Source of the DNA: Pseudomonas sp. v388
GTDB taxonomy: Bacteria; Pseudomonadota; Gammaproteobacteria; Pseudomonadales; Pseudomonadaceae
Direction of reading: 5' to 3'
Assembly (NCBI RefSeq): GCF_003935425.1
Contig: NZ_RHQN01000003.1
Location: forward strand, 186,001 to 250,000
DNA length: 64,000 nt
Each line of letters begins with the position of its first letter. Position 1 is the first letter of the stretch. Both the position numbers and the translations under genes were made by a program. Positions 27,904 through 35,393 of the stretch are shown piece by piece. The notes beneath the pieces were generated by a model. That model saw only the letters and a program-made list of their open reading frames with translations. It made no database searches and had not been told where the DNA came from.

Positions 27904-28392
27904 TCAGGGTTGTGCCGGTGTGCTTTGCACGACCTGGCGGATGTAGTCCTGCAGGCCGAGAATCATTTCCCGACTGCGGGCGAGTTCGTCCCGGAGGGTG
28001 AAATAAGCCGATCGAGCGTCTGCTGTGAGTTCGGCGGCGTCTGCATCAGCCACGCCGGCGGTGCCGGCGGCGCTGTGTACGGCTGGACAGGTGGCGTGGA
28101 CGCGCAACCGGTCAAGACCAGCAGCGACAGCGCGCTGCAGGTCGCTGTTCTTGGTAAGCGCACGGTTCAGTTCCTCGGTGCGTTGAAGGTCGATTGAATC
28201 GCGGGCGGCGAGCTTTTCTCTGGTGATGCGTGCAGCCTCGCGCAGGGCATCGCGCTCGCTGACGGCGCTGTCGCGTTGCTGGACAACGGTGTCGTACCGG
28301 TCAAGCGCCCAGTCGACGGCGAGCCAGATCACCAGGCCAACGAACAGGGCGCGAAACAGCAGCTGCAGCGGGCCGATGGTCATGACAGGCAC
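27904..28392 (-). CDS. Rz-like inner-membrane spanin
   Basis: A 162-residue protein with one N-terminal transmembrane segment (LLFRALFVGLVIWLAVDWAL, residues 8-27) and a long charged coiled-coil periplasmic part, as in Rz proteins that fuse inner and outer membranes at lysis. It overlaps the endolysin gene by 13 bases and contains the Rz1 gene nested in another frame. Confidence 0.85.
   Translation of the reverse strand: MPVMTIGPLQLLFRALFVGLVIWLAVDWALDRYDTVVQQRDSAVSERDALREAARITREKLAARDSIDLQRTEELNRALTKNSDLQRAVAAGLDRLRVHATCPAVHSAAGTAGVADADAAELTADARSAYFTLRDELARSREMILGLQDYIRQVVQSTPAQP
27963..28163 (-). CDS. Rz1-like outer-membrane spanin lipoprotein, nested inside Rz
   Basis: A 66-residue lipoprotein encoded entirely within the Rz gene in a different frame. 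It has a signal sequence with lipobox LTGC (Cys near residue 20) and a Pro-rich mature part (STPPVQPYTAPPAPPAW), the classical Rz1 features. It should pair with Rz to disrupt the outer membrane. Confidence 0.85.
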   Translation of the reverse strand: MRLPRTATCSALSLLVLTGCASTPPVQPYTAPPAPPAWLMQTPPNSQQTLDRLISPSGTNSPAVGK

Positions 28393-28904
28393 AGCCTCAC
28401 TTCAGCGAGGCGGCGGTTATGCAGCCCTTGAATGAAGCGCTTCTTGCCGTTGGCCTGGGTCACCGATGCCCACACAGGCCGGCCATCCGTGCCCCATGCC
28501 AACGCCTTGCAGCCTTCGGCAATGCGTCCGGCGTTGATCAGGCCCACGGCCCGACTGGCGCAGGTGCTCGGCGTGCCGACGTTGTGTGCGTGGCTGCTCA
28601 GGGCGTCGAAAGTGTTCTGCCCGATCGCCTGGTTGGTCAGGCAATCGGCCAGGGTCAGTTGCCCCTTGGCGATCACCAGGGATTCCACTTCGGCGCAGCG
28701 CGCGTCGGACCAATAGTCACCGACGATCACCGGCTGCGGGCTGGTGTAGCGGGTAATGCCCTTGCACACGGTCGGCAATCCCTGGGCGAGTTGGTCGGCA
28801 TAGACGATGTTCTGCCCCTCGCCTTCCCAGTGGCCCAGGAACGCGGTCAGCGTGCCGCTGCAGAGCACAATGACGCCGGCGGCGATCTTGGCGCGCAGGC
28901 TCAT
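28380..28904 (-). CDS. Endolysin with signal-anchor (GH24 lysozyme type)
   Basis: A 174-residue muramidase. A weakly hydrophobic N-terminal segment (IAAGVIVLCSGTLTAFLG) resembles a SAR signal that first tethers the enzyme to the membrane. The R21-like catalytic region follows: E27, D37 and T45 (PTVCKGIT) are the best candidates for the E-D-T triad, with slightly longer spacing than usual. SSHAHNVGTPSTCASRAVGLINAGR and the C-terminal GTDGRPVWASVTQANGKKRF also match phage lysozymes. Confidence 0.88.
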   Translation of the reverse strand: MSLRAKIAAGVIVLCSGTLTAFLGHWEGEGQNIVYADQLAQGLPTVCKGITRYTSPQPVIVGDYWSDARCAEVESLVIAKGQLTLADCLTNQAIGQNTFDALSSHAHNVGTPSTCASRAVGLINAGRIAEGCKALAWGTDGRPVWASVTQANGKKRFIQGLHNRRLAEVRLCLS

Positions 28905-29107
28905 GGCTTTACCTTCCAGTCGCGCAGCATCTGCCGGTACTTGGGGGCCAGCAGCACGATCTGCAGCACCATGTAGAGGGCGGTCAGCATGTAGGCCACT
29001 GCCGACCAGTCGACGGCACCGGTGGCACCCGTGGCGGCTACACCGATGGCGGGCGATACCTTGGCCACCGCAATCGCGGTGTCCTGAACAACCTGATTCG
29101 CGCTCAT
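28901..29107 (-). CDS. Holin
   Basis: A 68-residue protein with one or two hydrophobic segments (residues 13-31 weak; 35-54 strong) and a basic C-terminus (KYRQMLRDWKVKP), directly followed by the endolysin with an ATGA overlap. These are the features of small phage holins that time lysis. Confidence 0.8.
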   Translation of the reverse strand: MSANQVVQDTAIAVAKVSPAIGVAATGATGAVDWSAVAYMLTALYMVLQIVLLAPKYRQMLRDWKVKP

Positions 29108-29316
29108 CGACGAGCCTCTTTCTCGAAAGTGGACTGGCACGGCACGCAACGGGTCATACCGCCCAGCGCCTGGCGCGCTGCCGGGATCTCTGCGTCGCAG
29201 TCCTGGCAATGGGTCAGACTTGGCCCGCTCGGGCGCTTGCGGGCGAGTTGGGCCGCAATGGCCTGGTCGCGTTGCCGCTGCTCTAGGGCCTGGGCGCGAT
29301 CGAACGGGCAAACCAT
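29104..29316 (-). CDS. TraR/DksA-type zinc finger protein
   Basis: A 70-residue protein with C37-x2-C40-x16-C57-x2-C60, the C4 zinc finger of phage TraR/DksA proteins (P2 orf82 type). It may bind RNA polymerase secondary channel, but its role in phages of this group is not well known. Overlaps with tube and holin genes show it is in the late operon. Confidence 0.88.
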   Translation of the reverse strand: MVCPFDRAQALEQRQRDQAIAAQLARKRPSGPSLTHCQDCDAEIPAARQALGGMTRCVPCQSTFEKEARR

Positions 29317-29768
29317 CAGGTCAGACCCTCGATCTCTGCAGCGCTCAGGTATGGCACGCCGTTGATCTTCACGAAGTCTGGCGACGTCACGTCGAACGGG
29401 ATCTTGTGGGTGTTCTTCGCGCCGCCCTTTGGATCGATGCTCAGCAGGCTGGAGACGCGCAACTTGCAGCCGAATGCCTCGATGCGCAGTTCCTCCTCAC
29501 CGGCCTTGGCGAAGAACACGATGTCGAACGGCTCCAGCTCGCGGAAGCTGCCCGCCGATTTGGCCTGCTCGACGATCAGGTTGAAGTTGGTGGTATCCAC
29601 CTCGATCTCGCCGGCCGCCGCTACGTCGCCGTCGACGTGCCCGTTGGGCACGCCTTTTGTCTGGGCGACCGTGCTGTTATCGGTGATGTCCAGGGTCGCC
29701 GCCTCGACGTGAACGAGTGAATCGCCCAAGTTCACGTCAAAATTCTTGCCGCCAATCTTTGCAGCCAT
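29316..29768 (-). CDS. Tail tube protein
   Basis: A 150-residue protein (IGGKNFDVNLGDSLVHVEAATLDITDNSTVAQTKGVPNG) of the DUF2597/gpFII type: beta-rich with tube-fold features. It follows the sheath gene with three bases between, the usual sheath-tube pair. Confidence 0.88.
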   Translation of the reverse strand: MAAKIGGKNFDVNLGDSLVHVEAATLDITDNSTVAQTKGVPNGHVDGDVAAAGEIEVDTTNFNLIVEQAKSAGSFRELEPFDIVFFAKAGEEELRIEAFGCKLRVSSLLSIDPKGGAKNTHKIPFDVTSPDFVKINGVPYLSAAEIEGLT

Positions 29769-29771
29769 GAC

Positions 29772-30884
29772 TTACTCCGTTTCGGTGGTCGAGAGATCCA
29801 GCGCGATGTTCGCGGTCAGGTCTTTCGGGCAATTGAGGGGGCGCAACTTCAGGTAAGCCTCGACGGCCGTCTTGGTCTTCCAGTTCAGGACGATGTCACC
29901 GTCCTTGGGCTGCTCGATCTCGCCCGGGAACACACGGCCAGCAAAGGTGGTGGACTTGGCCATTGCACGCAGCGGAGTCATCAGCTTCGAGACCGTGGTG
30001 GCCATGCTGTTGGCTGAACTGTTGAGGCTGCGATTGCCGACGTACTGAATCAACAGGATCCGCACCTGGCGCGCGGCCTTGTCGACCACACGCAGGTTCT
30101 CGATCACCTGGAAGTCGCTGCCCGGAGCGTCAAGCATGTTGCCGTCGCCCCAGAACGTGCCCGGGTAGTCCGGATAGCTCTGCGGTACCGAAAGGCGTGC
30201 GGCGTCCAGCTGGGAGAGCACGGCTGACGGCAGCGGGATACCGTCCAGATCGACGGGTTCTGCGCCTAGCCCCACGACTGCACCGGTCGCGACCCGCATG
30301 GGCGTGTCGGCCACGCTCACGGCGGCGTTCGCCAGGCGGCCGGCCAGCACGCCGAGGTTGTTACCGTGGAGTTGAGGGACCGCCAGAACGCGAGGCGCGG
30401 CTAGGCCGTCGACGAGCGCTTTCTGCTCGACCACATACGCATCCCAGCTGAGCTGGGGAGCGATGCCTGCTGTCGCCGCCATCACGAAAATGCGGCGGCC
30501 AAGGGTGTTGCCCAGATTGACGGCAGCCGTATGCATGGCGGCCAGCTCAGCCTGTGTCGTGGCAGGCGCGACGATCACGACCGCTTCAAACGAATAGCTG
30601 CGGGTCGCGCTTTCCAACGCCTGCTGCCAAGTGATGTCGTTGCCGATCGGGGCCGCGACACACGCCCAGCGATCGCCGCCGTTGAGGCGCGCAGCGGTAA
30701 TCTGGGTTTTGAGGTCGCTGTCCGGAATGCCCAGCTGGACGTCCAGATCGCTTTGGGTGTCCAGGGGGATGAGCTTCCCGACGTTCTTGGACGCCGGGCC
30801 GATGAACAGGAAATAGCGCTCGATCTCGGTCACGGCACCCTGGCCGAGGTTGAGATTGTTGACGCTGACTTTGCCGAGTGCCAT
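29772..30884 (-). CDS. Contractile tail sheath protein
   Basis: A 370-residue sheath subunit of the DUF2586/gpFI type. The true start is MALGKVSVNNLNLGQGAVTEIERYF at 30884; the open frame continues upstream over the previous gene without meaning. Features include FLFIGPASKNVGKLIPL near the start and a conserved C-terminal region (KSTTFAGRVFPGEIEQPKDGDIVLNWKTKTAVEAYL) typical of P2-like sheath C-terminal domains. Confidence 0.88.
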   Translation of the reverse strand: MALGKVSVNNLNLGQGAVTEIERYFLFIGPASKNVGKLIPLDTQSDLDVQLGIPDSDLKTQITAARLNGGDRWACVAAPIGNDITWQQALESATRSYSFEAVVIVAPATTQAELAAMHTAAVNLGNTLGRRIFVMAATAGIAPQLSWDAYVVEQKALVDGLAAPRVLAVPQLHGNNLGVLAGRLANAAVSVADTPMRVATGAVVGLGAEPVDLDGIPLPSAVLSQLDAARLSVPQSYPDYPGTFWGDGNMLDAPGSDFQVIENLRVVDKAARQVRILLIQYVGNRSLNSSANSMATTVSKLMTPLRAMAKSTTFAGRVFPGEIEQPKDGDIVLNWKTKTAVEAYLKLRPLNCPKDLTANIALDLSTTETE

Positions 30885-30895
30885 GTGATGCCTCG

Positions 30896-31573
30896 TTAGC
30901 GGGGTGAATTGATGATTTGCTGCAGCACCAGGTTCACCAGCTGGCTGGTTTCGCTGTTGCTTGCGCCGAGGAACTGGCGTTTCGGCAGGGTGATGTCCCA
31001 GCTCTGCGCGCCGGTTGTCGCGGTTCGTTCGGTGTCCAGGACGCGGATCAACAATCCCGCCCGGGCGTAGTTCAGGTGTTGCTGGATCCAGGCAACGGCC
31101 GGACGGGACGCGGCTTTCTTGCCCGGCTGACGGACCTTGAAGCCCAGCTGACGCAGGCGTTTGGCCTGTTTCTCGGTAGCCGCGGTGCCAGGCGGCACCC
31201 GGTTCCACTGGCGCATTTGTGCGGCAGTGCGGCGTTCGGATACGCCGTTGTGTTGCTGCGAGGCGATCCAGCGGGTCAGCTGGTTGCGCCACCCCAGCTC
31301 GGCCTCGTTGGGGCTCAGGCGGGTGACCTCCAGCAACTTGCCAAGGCCCGCCTCCATCTTCTTCTTGCCCTTGCTGGTGTCCTTGCGCGCCTCAAACTGC
31401 GTGCCGTCCAGATTCTCCTGGTTACGGATCCGCTGACGGCTCAGGCTGCGCACGCGCTTGCTGACGTTGTTGAGCAACCGCTTGCGCTTGGGCACGGGCA
31501 GCTCCATCAGGGCCAGCAGATCCTGGGCTTCGAGCATGCCGCGAATGTCCAGCTCGAACGTGCTACGCGCCAT
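30896..31573 (-). CDS. Virion morphogenesis/tail completion protein (gpS-like)
   Basis: A 225-residue very basic protein with VPKRKRLLNNVSKRVRSLSRQRIRNQENLDG and the late segment ARAGLLIRVLDTE, typical of the phage virion morphogenesis (gpS) family that completes the tail before joining to the head. Start overlaps gpR by 11 bases. Confidence 0.85.
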   Translation of the reverse strand: MARSTFELDIRGMLEAQDLLALMELPVPKRKRLLNNVSKRVRSLSRQRIRNQENLDGTQFEARKDTSKGKKKMEAGLGKLLEVTRLSPNEAELGWRNQLTRWIASQQHNGVSERRTAAQMRQWNRVPPGTAATEKQAKRLRQLGFKVRQPGKKAASRPAVAWIQQHLNYARAGLLIRVLDTERTATTGAQSWDITLPKRQFLGASNSETSQLVNLVLQQIINSPR

Positions 31574-32006
31574 GGCTGGTCACCTCACCGGATTCCGCGA
31601 TCCACAGATCGAACGGCACGAACGACCAGGTCTTGCCGTAGGCCTCGATCTCGCCTTCCAGATCCTCGGCCAGGTACTGCGCCTCGATGAACGACAGCTT
31701 GATGTCGACGTCAGCCAGGTCGTTGTCGAGCATAACCACATCGAACACCACGGCAGGCAGGCCGTCGCGGTCTTGGTCGTGGGTTTCCAGCCAGCTGCCC
31801 ACCAGGGCGAACAGACGCGCCGGGTTGTCCGCGAACCGCTCGATGGCAATGGTCGCGCCGTAGTTCATGTCGCCCATGTGCATGCCCTGGGTGTCGGGCT
31901 TCCAGATCAATTCCACCTGCACCTGGTCGGTCCAGCTGTCGAGCTGTTCCGGGGCAACCAGGCCGCGTTCGATCAGGTAGGTGGTCAGGGCACGGAGCTT
32001 GATCAC
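31563..32006 (-). CDS. Tail completion protein (gpR-like)
   Basis: A 147-residue acidic protein (MIKLRALTTYLIERGLVAPEQLDSW) in the exact position of P2 gpR between gpL and gpS homologues. Contains the DDNDLADVDIKLSFIE-type strand pattern of the P2 R family. Confidence 0.82.
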   Translation of the reverse strand: MIKLRALTTYLIERGLVAPEQLDSWTDQVQVELIWKPDTQGMHMGDMNYGATIAIERFADNPARLFALVGSWLETHDQDRDGLPAVVFDVVMLDNDLADVDIKLSFIEAQYLAEDLEGEIEAYGKTWSFVPFDLWIAESGEVTSHGA

Positions 32007-32467
32007 AGCAGCACCGCCGTAATGCGGCCACGGCCCTGCAGGGCGCGCACTGCCTGCTGGCAGAACTCCAGGAAGACTTCGCCGCGCTCGGGCAGCTCCT
32101 TGGCAGTGTTCTCGGCCACGTCGCGGCGGGTCACCGTCGCGAACTGGGTCAACAGGGTGGCTTTCGCCCGGGTGTAGACGGCCCGCTTGTACAGCGCGAC
32201 CTTGTATGTGCGCTCTGGCAGGACGGTGGTGTCTGCAGACTCAACGCTTGACACTCCAGCGTCCTGCCAGCGCGCTTTGCACTTGGCCAGGTCGGTGTTT
32301 ACCTCGACCATGGCCGTGGTCAGTTCAGCGACCAGCATGTCCTGCAGGTACTCAGCCGGAAGCCGGTAGCCCTTCTGGAACTCGGACACGGAGAGGTCCG
32401 GCCAGAAGCCGTCGTTCTCGATGTTCTGTTCCACCAGGCTGGTGGGCTTACCGCCAAATCCGCTCAT
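32003..32467 (-). CDS. Head completion/stabilisation protein (gpL-like)
   Basis: A 154-residue protein with PDLSVSEFQKGYRLPAEYLQDMLVAELTTAMVEVNTDLAKCKARW, the characteristic gpL pattern, which plugs the head after packaging. The ATG at 32467 (MSGFGGKPTS) is preferred; a GTG three codons upstream is possible. Confidence 0.86.
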   Translation of the reverse strand: MSGFGGKPTSLVEQNIENDGFWPDLSVSEFQKGYRLPAEYLQDMLVAELTTAMVEVNTDLAKCKARWQDAGVSSVESADTTVLPERTYKVALYKRAVYTRAKATLLTQFATVTRRDVAENTAKELPERGEVFLEFCQQAVRALQGRGRITAVLL

Positions 32468-32564
32468 GCTGGCCACTCAAATAGGGCAGGTTGCGGCTTC
32501 GGGAGAGGCCGGGGTCATGAATGACTCGGTCTTTCCGTGGCAGCTCCCTGCGGGGGGTAGTCGG

Positions 32565-33290
32565 TTATTCGGTGCCGGTGATGCCGGCTCGCTGTTTGGC
32601 CAGTGCCAGCCGGCACTTTTTGATGCGTGTTTCGTTACCGGCCTTCGCGTACAGCTCGGTCGAGCGCTCCAGATGCTTGAGTGCTGTTTCCAGCTCCCCC
32701 GCCTCCATGGCGCGCATGCCGATCAACTTGTGGTACTTGCTCGGGATCTGTTCGGTCAGGTCCCATTCGCCGTCCACACGCGGCAGCAGATCGGACAGGT
32801 ACGGCTCCGGGCTGCGATTGGCGTTGTATTCGGCGTAAGCCCACTCGATGACCGCATCGGCGACGAAGGTCTGGATGTCGCGGCGCTTGAAGCGCTCAGG
32901 CATCTGCTGGCCTTGCTCGATGGCGATGTCGGCCAGCTCCATTCCGTCCACGAACTGCTCGGTGTCGAACAGCCAGATCAACACCTGCACCAGGACGCGG
33001 TTCGGGAAGTTCAGACCCGACTCGCAGTAGCGCTGGATGTAGTCCTGGTACTTGGGCAGCAGCTCGTTGCGCTTGAGGTCCTGACGCCCGGCCAGCCCCT
33101 TGATCGCGCTCAGGCGTTCAAGATCCTGATCCAGTGCCGCTTCCTGCAGGGCCAGGTGCTTGCGCGCATTGGCGGGGCTGCTCAAGGCTTCGGCAGCCGA
33201 GTACGGCAAGGCGGCGGCGGCCGCAGCGCTTACAAGCGCTGCGCTGCCGAGGGCCTGGGTGCGACGTTTATGCGCCAGGGCCAAGCTCAT
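32565..33290 (-). CDS. Terminase small subunit (gpM-like)
   Basis: A 241-residue protein with LPKYQDYIQRYCESG...NRVLVQVLIWLFDTEQFVDGMELADIAIEQGQQMPERFKRRDIQTFVADAVIEWA, unmistakable for the P2 gpM/terminase endonuclease subunit family that recognises cos and cuts DNA with the large subunit. It directly follows the capsid gene. Confidence 0.92.
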   Translation of the reverse strand: MSLALAHKRRTQALGSAALVSAAAAAALPYSAAEALSSPANARKHLALQEAALDQDLERLSAIKGLAGRQDLKRNELLPKYQDYIQRYCESGLNFPNRVLVQVLIWLFDTEQFVDGMELADIAIEQGQQMPERFKRRDIQTFVADAVIEWAYAEYNANRSPEPYLSDLLPRVDGEWDLTEQIPSKYHKLIGMRAMEAGELETALKHLERSTELYAKAGNETRIKKCRLALAKQRAGITGTE

Positions 33291-34306
33291 CAGACCAGCT
33301 CCACGTTTTCGGTCAGCGCGAACTTTTCCAGCTGCTCGATCACGTAACCTTCATTGCGGCTGTTGTAGTCCTCAATGCGGGAGCGCTTGGGGTTGTCCAC
33401 GGTCTGCTTGCGCCAGCTGGAGTCCTGGAAGTAGATCGACAGGTTGTCCCAACTGGTGACGACCACGGCATTGACCGGGAAGAACGGCACGCTGAAGCTC
33501 GGCAGACCGCCGTAAGTGGCGATGACCTGAGCGTCTTCAATGCGTTCTTTCTCGGTTGGGATGTCGCCTTGCTTGGCGTACAGCTTGGCTTTGTCAGCGG
33601 CCAGCAGGTCGCTGCCAATGATCGCCACCAGGTCGCCGCCGTCGCGCAGACGCTCGTCCACCAGTTGCTTGGTGTCGTGTACCAGGGCATCAAGGTTGGC
33701 GTAGTCGCCGCCAACGCCCAGGGTCACCTTACCGACTTCCTTACCTTCCTTGAGCACTTGCGCCGGGATCTGCTCACGGGCGATCTGCAGCCAGCCCTTG
33801 TTCACGTCCTGGAGCATCGGGTAAGTGACGATGTCGGTCTGCGCCTCGGCTTTAAGGCCGTGGAAGCCGATCATGATGCGATCCAGCGCGATCTGCTTCT
33901 GCACGGCGGCGGAATAGCGCTGCTGGAAGTCCGGGAACTTCGCCCAGGCGTCGATCTTGGCGTAAGGCAGGCTGACGTCGGATTCGGTGGAGAACAGCTC
34001 GTAGGTGCTGTCATCCAGGGCCGATGCGTCCTTGGCTTCGCGATCTTTGGTCTTGGTGTTAGTCCGGCCGGTCACAGGACCAGAGACGCCTAGGAATACC
34101 TTCTGTCCTTTAATCTCGGTCACGCCGATGACGTTGATGCGGCTCAGGAAGTCCGACTTGGCCGTGATCGCGTCGTTGAGTTCCTGGGCAATGGTCGGCT
34201 CAACGCTGAACGTCTTGCTGGCCAGCTCAACGCCGTAGCTCTCGGCCAGCGCCAGTTGCAACTTGGCGAACATCTGCGCGCCGTATTTGCTCAAAGACTG
34301 GGCCAT
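33290..34306 (-). CDS. Major capsid protein (gpN-like)
   Basis: A 338-residue P2-type major head protein. Features: SLSKYGAQMFAKLQLALAESYGV at the start (N-terminal part removed by the scaffold protease in P2), DFLSRINVIGVTEIKGQKV, KFPDFQQRYSAAVQKQIALDRIMIGFHG and the C-terminal NEGYVIEQLEKFAL. Adjacent to scaffold and terminase small subunit genes. Confidence 0.95.
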   Translation of the reverse strand: MAQSLSKYGAQMFAKLQLALAESYGVELASKTFSVEPTIAQELNDAITAKSDFLSRINVIGVTEIKGQKVFLGVSGPVTGRTNTKTKDREAKDASALDDSTYELFSTESDVSLPYAKIDAWAKFPDFQQRYSAAVQKQIALDRIMIGFHGLKAEAQTDIVTYPMLQDVNKGWLQIAREQIPAQVLKEGKEVGKVTLGVGGDYANLDALVHDTKQLVDERLRDGGDLVAIIGSDLLAADKAKLYAKQGDIPTEKERIEDAQVIATYGGLPSFSVPFFPVNAVVVTSWDNLSIYFQDSSWRKQTVDNPKRSRIEDYNSRNEGYVIEQLEKFALTENVELV

Positions 34307-34307
34307 G

Positions 34308-35231
34308 TCAGAGCACCTTCTTGGCAGTGGTGGCAGCGGGACCGGTCGTGCGAGGAACTACACGGCCGGTCGGGGTGTTCTGGAGCGCGGAAAACTGCTT
34401 CTGCATTTCCGTCAGCGCAGCCAGAACGGCCTTGTTCGACGCGCCACCGGTGCGGGCGAATTCGCGCTCCTCTTCGGCGGTGGTGACGATCGCGTCCACA
34501 GCGGTGGTTACCTCGTCGATCGGAGCCTGTTCAGGCTCGGGTGCATCTGCGGCGGCAGGCTCAATCACAGCCTGGATGCCGGCAGCGACGACCAGCAGCT
34601 GTGCCAGCAGGGCCTTGAGGGCCGTTGCGGTAGCTTCATCCATTGGGGGTTTGCTCTCGGTGGTTGGGGTTGGGTTGTCTTCGGCGGCCGGCTCCGAGGC
34701 GAAGCCCTTGAACAGTCCGGCCAAGGCGCTGAACAGCTTGGCCAGCTCGCTCTTTGATTCATCTTCCTGAAGGGAGCCGAGGGGCACGGCGGCAGCGAAA
34801 TGCACCGGCTGGCCGGTCTTGCGGGAAAAGTAGAGTTCCTGAGTGCCAAGGCTTGCCGGCGAGTCGGTGACGGCCAGACCCGACAGATAGGCTTTGCCGG
34901 TATTCGCAAAATTCGGGGTGATCTCGATGCTGGTGAACAGCTTTTCGCCCTGGTCATTCAAAGCCAGGAGCTTGTCGTTAGGCTTGAGCTGCGCCTCCAG
35001 TGCGACTTGGCCTGGCTTCAATCCGTCCACACTCTCCAGCAGCCGGACGGCAAACACGGTGCCGTATGAGCCCGGCCAGCGCTCATGCTCGGACCAGATC
35101 GTCGCCGTGTAGGTAGCGGTGTTGTACGTCTCGGCGATGTCGCGCAGTTCCTGGACGGTAATCACGCGCCCATCAATGGTGGGACCACTGGTGGCAACTC
35201 GTTTCCAGAAGCTTACAAGGGAACGGGGCAT
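34308..35231 (-). CDS. Capsid scaffolding protease (gpO-like)
   Basis: A 307-residue protein combining an N-terminal serine protease with a C-terminal scaffold. D20, H49 (WSEHERW) and S101 (FTSIEI) correspond to the P2 gpO triad (D19, H48, S107). The middle (residues 185-270) is an Ala/Glu/Pro-rich helical scaffold part. It matures the capsid and is released or degraded. Confidence 0.92.
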   Translation of the reverse strand: MPRSLVSFWKRVATSGPTIDGRVITVQELRDIAETYNTATYTATIWSEHERWPGSYGTVFAVRLLESVDGLKPGQVALEAQLKPNDKLLALNDQGEKLFTSIEITPNFANTGKAYLSGLAVTDSPASLGTQELYFSRKTGQPVHFAAAVPLGSLQEDESKSELAKLFSALAGLFKGFASEPAAEDNPTPTTESKPPMDEATATALKALLAQLLVVAAGIQAVIEPAAADAPEPEQAPIDEVTTAVDAIVTTAEEEREFARTGGASNKAVLAALTEMQKQFSALQNTPTGRVVPRTTGPAATTAKKVL

Positions 35232-35300
35232 TGGCTTGGACTGCGCTCATCGATGAAGTGAGGCCCCAAGATAGGGAGCGCCGACCGCCTCAACAAACGA

Positions 35301-35353
35301 ATAAAATCCGCATTCGTCCTTGTTTTGAAATCGAGGACAAATGCGGATTTTAT
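35301..35353. repeat. 20-bp inverted repeat between divergent late operons
   Basis: Left arm 35301-35320 and right arm 35334-35353 match in 19 of 20 positions with a 13-base centre. It is midway between the scaffold gene (minus) and the terminase large subunit gene (plus), where both late promoters must lie. Each arm is a plausible binding site for the Ogr-type activator encoded nearby; this is inference. Confidence 0.8.
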
Positions 35354-35393
35354 CCACACGTTTTCCTTGTTTTCGCCGCATAGACTGCGGCCC

